Part shown: positions 1-6,678 of the stretch, piece by piece
Position numbering within the stretch: position 1 is the stretch's first letter
How the letters are laid out: each line of letters starts with the position of its first letter
NCBI GenBank assembly: GCA_946481225.1
Contig: CAMLNJ010000141.1
Coordinates: 1 to 7,355 of the forward strand
DNA: 7,355 nt
Origin: an uncultured Verrucomicrobiota bacterium
GTDB lineage: Bacteria > Verrucomicrobiota > Verrucomicrobiae > Opitutales > Opitutaceae
Reading direction: 5' to 3'
Translations under genes and position numbers: made by a program
Notes under the pieces: generated by a model
Seen by the model: only the letters and a program-made list of their open reading frames with translations
The model's database searches: none
What the model was told of the DNA's origin: nothing

Positions 1-940
1 CGACATCCAGCTTCGTCGCGCGCAGCCAGCGCAGATCGGCCAGCGTGTTTTTCGTGCCCGGGATCACGATGGCGCGCGCCGACTCGAGCGCCGCCGTCTC
101 CGCCACCCAGCGGGTCCGCACCCCGGCGTCGTCCCACCAGGGCTGGCAGTCGGTTAAATTCGCCGCATGGGGCAGCCGTATCCATGCGATGGATTCGCCG
201 GCGCCGCGATCCTCATCCGCCTCCGTCAGGCCGTCCTCCTCCTCGGGCTGCAAATCCCGCCGGAAAGGCACCGTGCCCAGGACGCGCAAACCCCGCGCGT
301 GCGGCGCCAGCCAACGCTCCGGCTCGGGAAACAAGCCTAGATCGCCGCGGAAGCGATTGATGATCGCACCCAGCCCGCGCGCCCTGTCCTCCGCGGGCAA
401 CAGGTTCCACGTGCCGGCGAGCTGCGCGTAGATGCCGCCTCGGTCGATGTCGCCCACCAGCACCCAGCGCCCGTCGACGTGCCGGATCGGCCGCAGGTTA
501 GCGAGGTCGCGGTCCATGAGGTTGAGCTCCACCGGGCTGCCCGCGCCTTCCATCACCAGCACGTCGCAGCGCCCTCGCCAGCCGTCGAGCGTGTCGCGCA
601 CGAGCCGCCAGTGCGCCTCGAAATCCCGGTAATAATCGCGCCCGCCTTGATGCGTCCCCGCCCGCCCCAGCAGCACGACCTGCGAACCAGCCGCGCCGCT
701 CGGCTTGAGTAGGATCGGGTTCATCTCGACCGTCGGCTCCAGTCCGCAGGCCTCGGCCTGCACCGCTTGCGCCCGCGCCATCTCCCGGCCATCGGGCAGG
801 GCCCACGCGTTGTTCGACATGTTCTGCGCCTTGAACGGCGCCACGCGCACGCCCTCGCGCCGCAGCCACGCGCAAAGCGCGACCGTCATCCAGGTTTTGC
901 CCGCGTTGGACGAGGTGCCGAGGACGCCGAGCGCTTTCAT
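1..940 (-). CDS. cobQ: Cobyric acid synthase CobQ, 3' end cut by window edge
   Basis: Cobyric acid synthase carries out four ATP- and glutamine-dependent amidations of adenosylcobyrinic acid a,c-diamide (positions b, d, e, g) in the cytoplasm, a late step of B12 synthesis or corrinoid salvage. The 313 codons visible begin with the P-loop-like motif GTSSNAGKT (residues 8-16). APFKAQNMSNNA follows at 34-45, then EGAGSPVELNL, the VLVGDIDRGG segment and the start of the glutamine amidotransferase half (IPGTKNTLADL near residue 293). The family is usually close to 500 residues, so about 40% of the protein, including the amidotransferase catalytic Cys and His, lies beyond position 1. The ATG at 940 overlaps the btuD stop in an ATGA junction, and a GGAG sits 8 nt upstream, so the start is well supported. 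Being last in a B12 uptake operon suggests salvage of imported incomplete corrinoids as well as possible de novo synthesis. No frame disruption is seen. Confidence 0.95.
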   Translation of the reverse strand, partial: MKALGVLGTSSNAGKTWMTVALCAWLRREGVRVAPFKAQNMSNNAWALPDGREMARAQAVQAEACGLEPTVEMNPILLKPSGAAGSQVVLLGRAGTHQGGRDYYRDFEAHWRLVRDTLDGWRGRCDVLVMEGAGSPVELNLMDRDLANLRPIRHVDGRWVLVGDIDRGGIYAQLAGTWNLLPAEDRARGLGAIINRFRGDLGLFPEPERWLAPHARGLRVLGTVPFRRDLQPEEEDGLTEADEDRGAGESIAWIRLPHAANLTDCQPWWDDAGVRTRWVAETAALESARAIVIPGTKNTLADLRWLRATKLDV

Positions 941-1662
941 CCCGGCAGCTCCAACGTAAGGCCCGGGCTGATACGCGCCGCCACGCCGAAGACGTCGCGA
1001 AACAACTCCGGCGTCAGCACCGCGTCGGGGCGTCCATGCGCGACAAGCCGGCCCTCGCGGAGAACGATCACCTCGTCGAGGCAATGCGCGAGACGCAGAT
1101 CGTGCAGCGACAACAGGATCGCCGCGCCCTCGCGCTTGAGCCGGCCGGCCAGATCGAGCGTTTGCAAGGCGTGCCGCGGATCGAGCGCGGCCAGCGGCTC
1201 GTCCCAAAGCTGCAACTTGGCGCCCGTCGCCCAGGCGCGCGCGAGTAGCACGCGGTGACGCTCGCCGCCCGAAAGGCGATTCACCGGCCGTTCCGCGATG
1301 CGACCGAGATCGAAACGCGTCAAAGCCTCCTCCACGCCCGCGCCGTCGTCGCCATGCGCGAAGCGTCCCTGCCCGACGACCGAGCGCACGCTGAAGCCGA
1401 ACTCGAAACGCGCCTCCTGCGGCACCCAGGCCGCGCGACGCCCGCGCTCCGGCACGGAAATTTTCGCCAGCGGCTCGCCGCCCCAGCGCACCACGCCCGG
1501 CGCCTCGCTCCGCAGCAAACCGGCCGCCACGGAGAGCAGCGTCGATTTCCCGGAGCCGTTGGGCCCGACGAGCCCGACCATCTTTCCCGCTTCGACCGCG
1601 AGACTGAGCGCCTGCAAGCGCCCCGGCACGGAGACATTGTCCAAGCTGAGCGCGGCGTTCAT
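937..1662 (-). CDS. btuD: B12/iron-siderophore type ABC transporter ATP-binding protein (BtuD-like)
   Basis: This is the cytoplasmic ATPase that drives the BtuC permease; a complex of two BtuC, two BtuD and one BtuF imports cobalamin. The 241-residue product carries every ABC signature: Walker A GPNGSGKST (33-41), Q-loop Gln82 in WVPQ, signature LSGGE (130-134), Walker B ending LWDEP (D154, E155), D-loop ALD (159-161) and switch His187 in SLHD. The ATG at 1662 is chosen because GGGGAGG lies about 8 nt upstream and homology begins just after it. The frame stays open to 1746, but that extension runs through an inverted repeat and has no ABC character. The stop overlaps the cobQ start (ATGA). 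Sequence alone cannot separate BtuD from FecE/FhuC-type ATPases. The B12 assignment rests on the upstream riboswitch and the adjoining cobQ. Confidence 0.93.
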   Translation of the reverse strand: MNAALSLDNVSVPGRLQALSLAVEAGKMVGLVGPNGSGKSTLLSVAAGLLRSEAPGVVRWGGEPLAKISVPERGRRAAWVPQEARFEFGFSVRSVVGQGRFAHGDDGAGVEEALTRFDLGRIAERPVNRLSGGERHRVLLARAWATGAKLQLWDEPLAALDPRHALQTLDLAGRLKREGAAILLSLHDLRLAHCLDEVIVLREGRLVAHGRPDAVLTPELFRDVFGVAARISPGLTLELPG

Positions 1663-1685
1663 GGCCGTCCCTCCCCAATCCATCG

Positions 1686-1772
1686 ACCACGGATTCCACG
1701 GATCGACACGGATAGATCCCGAGGCAGCTCGGACCGGTCCGTCCATCCGTGCCCATCCGTGTAATCCGTGGT
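1686..1772. repeat. Inverted repeat built from CACGGAT units between btuC and btuD
   Basis: Two 31-nt arms at 1686-1716 and 1742-1772 are reverse complements with 27 of 31 positions matching. Each arm holds three tandem copies of a CACGGAT core spaced 9-11 nt apart. The 25-nt loop contains the perfect palindrome GGACCGGTCC (1731-1740). It fills most of the only sizeable gap (124 nt) in the operon. An RNA of either strand could form a long hairpin. I believe similar CACGGAT-rich intergenic repeats are common in Verrucomicrobiota, but this is from memory and unchecked. It may be a dispersed repeat, or it may adjust btuD-cobQ expression relative to btuC by RNA processing or stability. No T-run follows it on the minus strand, so it does not look like an intrinsic terminator. 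Confidence 0.85.
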
Positions 1773-1786
1773 TAAAAGAGAGCTTC

Positions 1787-2791
1787 TCATCGTTCGCTCC
1801 TCCGCAAGAGCCACAGGAAAAAGGGCCCGCCCACCAGCGAGGTCACGATGCCGAGCCGCAGTTCGCCCGCCGCGCGGCCGAGCAAATCGCACACGACGAC
1901 AAAGGCCGCGCCGCCCAGCAGCGAAAGCGGCACGAGCCGCCGATGTTCCGGGCCGACCAACAGCCGCAGGATGTGGGGCACGACCAGCCCGACAAAGCCC
2001 ACCGTCCCCGCCACCGCCGTCGCCAGCGCGGTCAGCACCGTGGACAACCCAAGCAAATTGCGGCGCAGGCGGCGCACGTCCACGCCGAGACTTTGCGCCT
2101 CGTCCGCCCCGAGGCTGAGCAGATCCATCGGCCGTCCGAGCGGCAGCAGCAGCAAACCCGCGGGCAGGATTGCCGCCGCCATCCAGACATGTTCCCAGGT
2201 GCGATCCTCGAGCCCGCCGAGCAGCCAGAACAGAACCTGCGCGTTGCGCTCGTAGGTGACGGTCTTCGCGGAGAGCACATAGCTCGTGACCGCTCCGAGC
2301 AGCGCGTTGAGCGCCACGCCCGCGAGCAGCAGTCGCTCGGTGCTCGCGCCGCGACGCGCGAGCGTGATCACCACGACGGTCGCGACCAGCGCGCCCGCCG
2401 TCGCGAAGAGCGGCACGGTAAGGAGCGAGACCGTCGCCACCCCGAAACCGATGGCGACCACCGCGCCGGCCGCGCCGCCCGCGCTCACGCCGAGCAGCCC
2501 CGGGCTCGCGAGGCTGTTGCGAAAATAGGCCTGCATCACGAGGCCGCTCGCCGATAACGCCGAGCCCACCAACATCGCCACGAGCAGTCGCGGCAGCCGG
2601 ATCTGCCAGAGGATGGTCGCGGCGTAATCGTCCTGACGCAGCAGTCCGGCGAACAACTGGGACGGCGAAAGTCGCACATCCCCGAAGGCGAACGAACCGA
2701 GCGCGGCGGCAAGCAGGACCGCACCCGCCACGGCGAGCGCGAATCCGCCGGAGCCTCCCGCGGGCCGAGACTGGGTCGCGCCGGTGCTCAT
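1787..2791 (-). CDS. btuC: B12 ABC transporter permease (FecCD/BtuC family)
   Basis: This is the inner-membrane permease of the cobalamin importer. The 334-residue product matches the usual FecCD length and is dominated by hydrophobic segments, consistent with about ten membrane helices. Family motifs are clear. LPRLLVAMLVGSALSASG (66-83) is followed by the QAYFRNSLASPGLLGVSAGG segment (87-106). Near the C-terminus are VGFVGLVVPHILRLLVG (264-280), the cytoplasmic GPEHRRLVP loop (280-288) that should contact BtuD, and the closing LGIVTSLVGGPFFLWLLRR. The ATG at 2791 overlaps the btuF stop (ATGA) and starts just before the first hydrophobic helix. The same frame stays open further upstream to 3604, but that part lies over btuF and is not protein-like. 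Iron-siderophore permeases look alike, so substrate identity is taken from the riboswitch and cobQ context. Confidence 0.93.
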   Translation of the reverse strand: MSTGATQSRPAGGSGGFALAVAGAVLLAAALGSFAFGDVRLSPSQLFAGLLRQDDYAATILWQIRLPRLLVAMLVGSALSASGLVMQAYFRNSLASPGLLGVSAGGAAGAVVAIGFGVATVSLLTVPLFATAGALVATVVVITLARRGASTERLLLAGVALNALLGAVTSYVLSAKTVTYERNAQVLFWLLGGLEDRTWEHVWMAAAILPAGLLLLPLGRPMDLLSLGADEAQSLGVDVRRLRRNLLGLSTVLTALATAVAGTVGFVGLVVPHILRLLVGPEHRRLVPLSLLGGAAFVVVCDLLGRAAGELRLGIVTSLVGGPFFLWLLRRSER

Positions 2792-3639
2792 TCGGAGAAC
2801 CGCTCCGGGTGGAGCGCGCGCGCGAGCGCCTCGTAGGCGGTGACGCGCCGGTGGCTCACGCAACCAAGCATCCAAGGCGCTATCACCGCCGCGCGGTCCT
2901 CGCGCACCACCGGCATGAACCGGTAGGGGGGCAGCTTCTTGTAGGGCGCGAGCGCGGCCTCGAGCGAATCGCCCGCGATCACCACGCGCTCGACCGGCCA
3001 GGAGAGCAGTTTCTCCGTGGGCGGCGAAGCGTGGCCCCGCAGGCCGCCGAGCGTGGCGGCGAGATTCTCGGCCGCGGCGCGGTCGCAAAGATCCTGAAAA
3101 GTCGTGTCGGCGCCGGCGATGACCCCGTAGGTCGACGGGGCGATGACGCGGACGGGCTTCGCGCCGGCGAGCCGTTCGCCCAGTTTCGCGAGCCGGGCTT
3201 GGTCGTCCGCGATGACGCGTTCCGCTCGCGCCCCCGCTTCGGGACCGAGCGCGGCGGCGAGGCGGCGCAGGTTGGCGTGGGCGTCGGCGAGAGTCTTGTA
3301 ACGGTCGAGGACGATCACGCTCACTCCGGCGCGACGCACCTGCTCGACCAGCTCGGCCCGGCTGTAGTCGGCGAAAAGCGCGAGCGTGGGGCGAAAACGC
3401 AGAATCGTCTCCGCGTCGCCCAGCGCGATCTGCGGATAGGCCGCGGCCTCGCGGGCCACGCTGCAAAACTCGGGATCGCGCGCGAGGTGCGAGAGCGCCG
3501 CGATCTGCTCCGGCGCCGCGACCGCGAGCAGGAGCTCGTCGCCGCCCACGGTCTGCGAGACCACGCGGGCGGGCTCGGCCGCGCGCGCGAGCGCCGCGAG
3601 GCACAGGAGGCAGGCGAGAAGCAGGCGTGCGAACGGCAT
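2788..3639 (-). CDS. btuF: Periplasmic corrinoid-binding protein (BtuF-like)
   Basis: This is the solute-binding protein that delivers cobalamin to BtuCD in the periplasm. It has 283 residues. A Sec signal peptide occupies roughly residues 1-20, with a hydrophobic LLLACLLCLAALA core and a probable cut after ARA. The rest matches the class III periplasmic-binding fold (PF01497): the N-lobe stretch ELLLAVAAPEQIAALSHLA at 35-53 is typical, followed by DAETILRFRPTLALF, SVIVLDRY, a long linking helix (about 115-160) and a C-lobe with VRVIAPSTYGVIAGADTTF. Cys10 and Cys13 lie in the signal peptide, but neither sits at a convincing lipobox, so a soluble periplasmic protein is favoured. The ATG at 3639 is 4 nt after the preceding stop; the frame's more upstream codons precede the signal peptide and overlap the upstream gene. 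Its stop overlaps the btuC start. Confidence 0.9.
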   Translation of the reverse strand: MPFARLLLACLLCLAALARAAEPARVVSQTVGGDELLLAVAAPEQIAALSHLARDPEFCSVAREAAAYPQIALGDAETILRFRPTLALFADYSRAELVEQVRRAGVSVIVLDRYKTLADAHANLRRLAAALGPEAGARAERVIADDQARLAKLGERLAGAKPVRVIAPSTYGVIAGADTTFQDLCDRAAAENLAATLGGLRGHASPPTEKLLSWPVERVVIAGDSLEAALAPYKKLPPYRFMPVVREDRAAVIAPWMLGCVSHRRVTAYEALARALHPERFSE

Positions 3640-3643
3640 CGGA

Positions 3644-4438
3644 TCAGGGCCTACGATCGTCGGGATACCACGGATTCCAATACCCGTTCGCCTCCATCGG
3701 GCCAAACCAGCCCAACCGCGCCTTCGCGTTGTCGCCGCCATAGACATTGGGACCCGCCTCGCCGTTCGGAATCTCCGCGCTCACACGTCCGTCGCACCAG
3801 GCGACGAGCGCCTTGCCGTTGAAGCGGAAGTGCGTGCTCGGCTGGTTCGGTCCCGCCGGGACACCCGATGGGGCCAGCCACCGCGGCGGCTCGGAGAAGG
3901 GATATTCCTGAAGGCCCGAGGCGCGCGAGAGCGCCGTGCCGGCGAACATCACGGTGCGGCCGGGGTTTGGCAGGTTGGTGAATCGCGCGGGGCGGAAGGG
4001 GTCGAGCGCCGTGCCGCGCGCGGCGGGTCCGCCGAGATAGGTGGAGTTGTAGCCGTAACCGCCGGCGCCGAACTCAAAGGACTCGGGGCTGGCGTCGAGC
4101 GTGGCGAAGACCGGGCAAAGCTTCACGCGGCCATCGCGGCCGAGATAGGGCCCGAGCCAGCCCTTCGCCGGATCGAAGGGCGCCGTGTTCGAGGTGCGCG
4201 CGCCGTGCCAGCGGGTATTGTTGTCCTGGGACATGCCGGGCGGGAAAAGGCCGCGATTGTCGGCGATGTAGGCATGCGTGGCGGCGGCGAGCTGGCGAAG
4301 GTTGCTCACGCTCACCGTGGTCTGGGCGGCCAAGCGCGCCCGACCCGCCACCGGCACGAGGATCGCCGCGATCACGCCGATGACGGCGATCACCGTCAGC
4401 AGCTCGATCAACGCAAAGGCGCGACGCGGCGTTTTCAT
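3644..4438 (-). CDS. Pseudopilin-like protein with prepilin N-terminal cleavage/methylation motif
   Basis: The 264-residue product opens with a type IV prepilin leader: a basic stretch KTPRRA, then FALIELLTVIAVIGVIAAIL. The hydrophobic helix and Glu12 (Glu5 of the mature protein) are as expected for prepilin peptidase processing between Ala7 and Phe8, although the residue before the cut is Ala rather than the usual Gly. The rest resembles the large planctomycete/verrucomicrobial type II secretion-like pseudopilin group, with NLRQLAAATHAYIADNRGLFPPG after the helix. A C-terminal STHFRFNGKALVAWCDGRV segment recalls the H...DG motif of that group. The ATG at 4438 overlaps the upstream stop (ATGA) and btuF follows after 4 nt, so it is embedded in the B12 operon. 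It is expected to be membrane-anchored and exposed outside the inner membrane. Its role in corrinoid uptake is unknown; such genes are very numerous in these genomes, so chance insertion is possible. Confidence 0.88.
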   Translation of the reverse strand: MKTPRRAFALIELLTVIAVIGVIAAILVPVAGRARLAAQTTVSVSNLRQLAAATHAYIADNRGLFPPGMSQDNNTRWHGARTSNTAPFDPAKGWLGPYLGRDGRVKLCPVFATLDASPESFEFGAGGYGYNSTYLGGPAARGTALDPFRPARFTNLPNPGRTVMFAGTALSRASGLQEYPFSEPPRWLAPSGVPAGPNQPSTHFRFNGKALVAWCDGRVSAEIPNGEAGPNVYGGDNAKARLGWFGPMEANGYWNPWYPDDRRP

Positions 4439-5631
4439 GGCGCGGCGGCGGAGACGTTCAGCCGTAAAAACTGGCGCGGCTGCACGGACAGGGATGAACG
4501 GGCCGCAACCGTGACCAAGGTTCCGCCCGTGACCGACGTTTCCACCGCGGTTTCGAGATGATCCGAATCGGAATACCACGTCACGAGATCGGCCGACCAC
4601 TCGACCGCGTAAACGAGATCGGCGCGATCCGCCGGCCGCGTGTAGCTGAGCGAAAGCGTGCCCTCGGCGAGAGCGAGCGCAGGCGTGTTGACCACTCCGT
4701 CGGCACCGTCGCGCGGCAGGGTGCCGAGCGCATATTCGAGCAGATTGGCGCGGCCGTCGCCGTCGGGGTCGGCGGCGTCGCCGGAGATCGCTGAGTCCGC
4801 AAGCTCGCCCGCGGTGAAATGCGTCGACCTCCAGGCCGCATAACCGGTCGCCGCGGACGACGCGAAGTGTCGCACGGCCACGCCGTCGAGGTCGAAGCCG
4901 CCGGTGGAGAACGGCGTGGGCCAGGGCTCGTTGATGATGCGGCCGAGGACGTCGAGCGAGGCGTAGGTGGGATTGATCGTGCCGACGACATCGACGACGC
5001 GCACATGCGTGACGGCGTGAATATCCAGCAGCGGACTGCGCCCCGCGAGCTCGGCGAGATCGAAGGGCGTGCCCTGCCCGCCGACGTATTTGCCGGCGAG
5101 ATTGCGGAGGTTGGCCGGATCAACGACGCCGAAGCTGCCAACCTGCGTCTCGGTCTGCGTCTCGGAGTAGGCGTCGAAACGGAAAAAGTTCACTCCGTCC
5201 GAGCTCACCTCGACGAAAGCGAGTTCGAGGAAACTGCCCGCGAATCCGTTCTCGAAGACCGCGAAGTCCCATCCCTCGCCGTCGCCGATGGGTCCGGCGA
5301 AGGTGAGGGTGATGCTTCCTCCATCGCCCAGCGAAACGACATCGTAGACGTCGTCGGAAGTTTCCCGGCGAACCGGGCCGAGCGTGTATTCGCCGACGCC
5401 GAAGCCCGCATAGCCATAGTCCGGCTGGTCGATCTGCGCGAGACCGCGCACGAGGTCGGAAAAGCCCGTCGCCCAGCCGACGATCTCGGGGTCGGTGTAG
5501 GCGACGGCGAGCGAGCCCGGGCTGCCGGCCGCCCCGTCGTAGGGGCCGGCGGCGAGCGAGGGCGGCAGCGCGGACGCGAGGCCGAGGCCCGCGCCCGCGA
5601 CAGCGAACAGGATTTTCCGCGCGGAGCGCAT
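4435..5631 (-). CDS. Secreted cell-surface protein, candidate corrinoid-uptake accessory
   Basis: This 398-residue exported protein has a signal peptide at about 1-28 (cut near SLA-AGP). A conserved-looking beta-rich domain spans roughly 40-255 and includes YDVVSLGDGGSITLTF (96-111), GWDFAVFENGF (120-130), FVEVSSDGVNFFRF (139-152) and NLAGKYVGGQGTPFDL (177-192). I recognise this as the family often labelled 'cell surface protein', which from memory also occurs in Bacteroidetes B12 loci; this has not been checked. A linker with the calcium-binding type DPDGDGRANLLEYALG (288-303) leads to a C-terminal beta module (about 315-395), a tail shared by many secreted verrucomicrobial proteins. There is no PEP-CTERM tail, transmembrane anchor or lipobox. 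Its ATG lies 5 nt after the DUF4465 stop and its own stop overlaps the pseudopilin start. Corrinoid binding is inferred from context only. Confidence 0.88.
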   Translation of the reverse strand: MRSARKILFAVAGAGLGLASALPPSLAAGPYDGAAGSPGSLAVAYTDPEIVGWATGFSDLVRGLAQIDQPDYGYAGFGVGEYTLGPVRRETSDDVYDVVSLGDGGSITLTFAGPIGDGEGWDFAVFENGFAGSFLELAFVEVSSDGVNFFRFDAYSETQTETQVGSFGVVDPANLRNLAGKYVGGQGTPFDLAELAGRSPLLDIHAVTHVRVVDVVGTINPTYASLDVLGRIINEPWPTPFSTGGFDLDGVAVRHFASSAATGYAAWRSTHFTAGELADSAISGDAADPDGDGRANLLEYALGTLPRDGADGVVNTPALALAEGTLSLSYTRPADRADLVYAVEWSADLVTWYSDSDHLETAVETSVTGGTLVTVAARSSLSVQPRQFLRLNVSAAAP

Positions 5632-5636
5632 CGGCG

Positions 5637-6518
5637 TCAGGCCGCGACGGTGGCGGAGCCGCGGCGCGAACGACGACGCGACGCGCCCGCCGCGAGCGCC
5701 GCGAGGCCGGCGAAGGCCGCGGCAGCGGAGGGCTCGGGCACGGCGGCGAAGCTCAGGTTCTCCAGCGCCACGTAGGTAGGCGTGTTGATGCCGAACATGC
5801 CGACGTCGCTCGAATCGAAGACCAGCGTGATGGATTTCACGCCGGCGCCGAGGCCGGTGAGATCGACGCTCGTCCAGTCGGAGACGACGTAATCGAGCGC
5901 GTTGTTCGAGAAGCGGTAGTCGGCGAGATAATAGGTGACCGCGCCGGTTGCCGCGTTGCTCGCGTCGTAGCCGGTGAAAGTGACCGTGAACCAGTCGGCG
6001 TCGTCGCCGGTGGCGCCGCCGAATTTTTTCGCGAAGCCGGAGCCGTCGAGCATCTCACGCGCGGCGTAGGTGTTGTTGGTCAACAGCACCGACTGCGGAG
6101 CGACCTCGCCGGCGAAGGTGATCCGGGGCGCCGGATCGTAGGCGCTGTAGTAGGCTACCCCATACACGCCGCTGTTCGGCGTGGTAAGGGAGTAGGCGCT
6201 GTATTGGTTGCCAAAACCGGAGGTGGTGGTGTCGGAGGTGTTGGAATACGCGAAGCCCGCCCAGCTCGAGTAGCCGCCGCCAAAATCGGTGAACGTATTG
6301 CTGAAGGACGCGCCGCCGCTGATCCAGCCGGCGGAGTTGGTGGCGGGGCCGCCGTTGTAATACGAGGACGCGGCGAGCGAGAGATCGCCGAAATCGAGGA
6401 CGGCGGCGCCGAGCGGCAGCGCGGCGGACGCGAGGGCGAGGGCCGCGACGGAAGCGCGGACGTTGAAAAGGGAGCGGCGCGCGAGGCGGCCGCCCGGGTT
6501 CGTGGTTTTACGGGACAT
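5637..6518 (-). CDS. DUF4465 protein with PEP-CTERM sorting signal, first gene of the B12 operon
   Basis: The 293-residue product has a basic N-terminus and signal peptide to about residue 39, a DUF4465-like domain (about 40-257) and a PEP-CTERM tail. Domain hallmarks are WAGFAYSNTSDTTTSGFGNQ (86-105), NNTYAAREML with GFAKKFGG (148-168), DWFTVTFTGYD (175-185), YYLADYRF (196-203), DWTSVDL (214-220) and NTPTYVALENLSF (245-257). The tail has PEP at 261-263, an Ala-rich hydrophobic stretch and RRRSRR, the pattern recognised by an exosortase that should be encoded elsewhere. The ATG at 6518 is chosen because it precedes the signal peptide; there is no Shine-Dalgarno. The frame is open to a TTG at 6620, but that extension is not needed. 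As the first gene after a cobalamin riboswitch it is very likely B12-repressed. Binding or capture of corrinoids at the surface is a hypothesis from context. Confidence 0.88.
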   Translation of the reverse strand: MSRKTTNPGGRLARRSLFNVRASVAALALASAALPLGAAVLDFGDLSLAASSYYNGGPATNSAGWISGGASFSNTFTDFGGGYSSWAGFAYSNTSDTTTSGFGNQYSAYSLTTPNSGVYGVAYYSAYDPAPRITFAGEVAPQSVLLTNNTYAAREMLDGSGFAKKFGGATGDDADWFTVTFTGYDASNAATGAVTYYLADYRFSNNALDYVVSDWTSVDLTGLGAGVKSITLVFDSSDVGMFGINTPTYVALENLSFAAVPEPSAAAAFAGLAALAAGASRRRSRRGSATVAA

Positions 6519-6532
6519 GGCAGTCGGTGGGT

Positions 6533-6559
6533 CTGGTCTGGGTGCGAGCAGACGACCAG
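6533..6559 (-). other. Small hairpin just upstream of the first operon start codon
   Basis: On the minus strand CTGG, a 3-nt bulge (TCG), TCTG, an 8-nt loop and CAGACCAG form a 4+4 bp stem ending 15 nt before the ATG at 6518. It lies where ribosome access would be decided, so it could belong to a translational expression platform. The stem is short and may be chance. Confidence 0.35.
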
Positions 6560-6606
6560 GGGCCGACGTGCTCTCACGCTTCATTTTTGCGATGAAGATT
6601 TCGCGT

Positions 6607-6635
6607 TCGACCGCCCGCAAAAGTTTGGCGGCCGA
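6607..6635 (-). other. GC-rich stem-loop in the operon leader
   Basis: A 9-bp stem (arms 6607-6615 and 6627-6635) closes an 11-nt loop. In minus-strand RNA one pair is a G-U wobble, which in plus-strand RNA would be an A-C mismatch, so the pairing is better in the operon transcript. No U-run follows, so it is not a standard intrinsic terminator. It could be part of the riboswitch expression platform. Confidence 0.45.
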
Positions 6636-6678
6636 CGCGTGAGGCTATCTCGGAGCGGATCTTCGGACTCCGTGCTTA

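Noticed and set aside
1663..1746. N-terminal extension of btuD to an ATG at 1746
   Set aside because: The extension is translated from the inverted repeat and has no ABC homology; the ATG at 1662 has a good GGGGAGG site.
1298..2557. Long plus-strand frame opposite btuD and btuC (419 codons)
   Set aside because: It lies antisense to two genes with complete family motifs, has low-complexity Arg/Gln/Pro composition, and is a usual artefact of high GC.
2792..3604. Open extension of the btuC frame upstream of its start, giving a 605-residue reading frame
   Set aside because: It overlaps btuF in another frame, is rich in Arg/Gly/Ala with no domain character, and btuC has a clear ATGA-coupled start at 2791.
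3600..3639. Lipoprotein signal in BtuF (Cys10 or Cys13)
   Set aside because: The cysteines are inside the hydrophobic core, Cys10 would leave a signal of only nine residues, and a better Sec cut (ARA) follows.
6519..6620. N-terminal extension of the DUF4465 gene to TTG 6620 or ATG 6584
   Set aside because: Neither start has a ribosome-binding site, and the signal peptide begins properly at ATG 6518; the extension would place over 30 polar residues before it.
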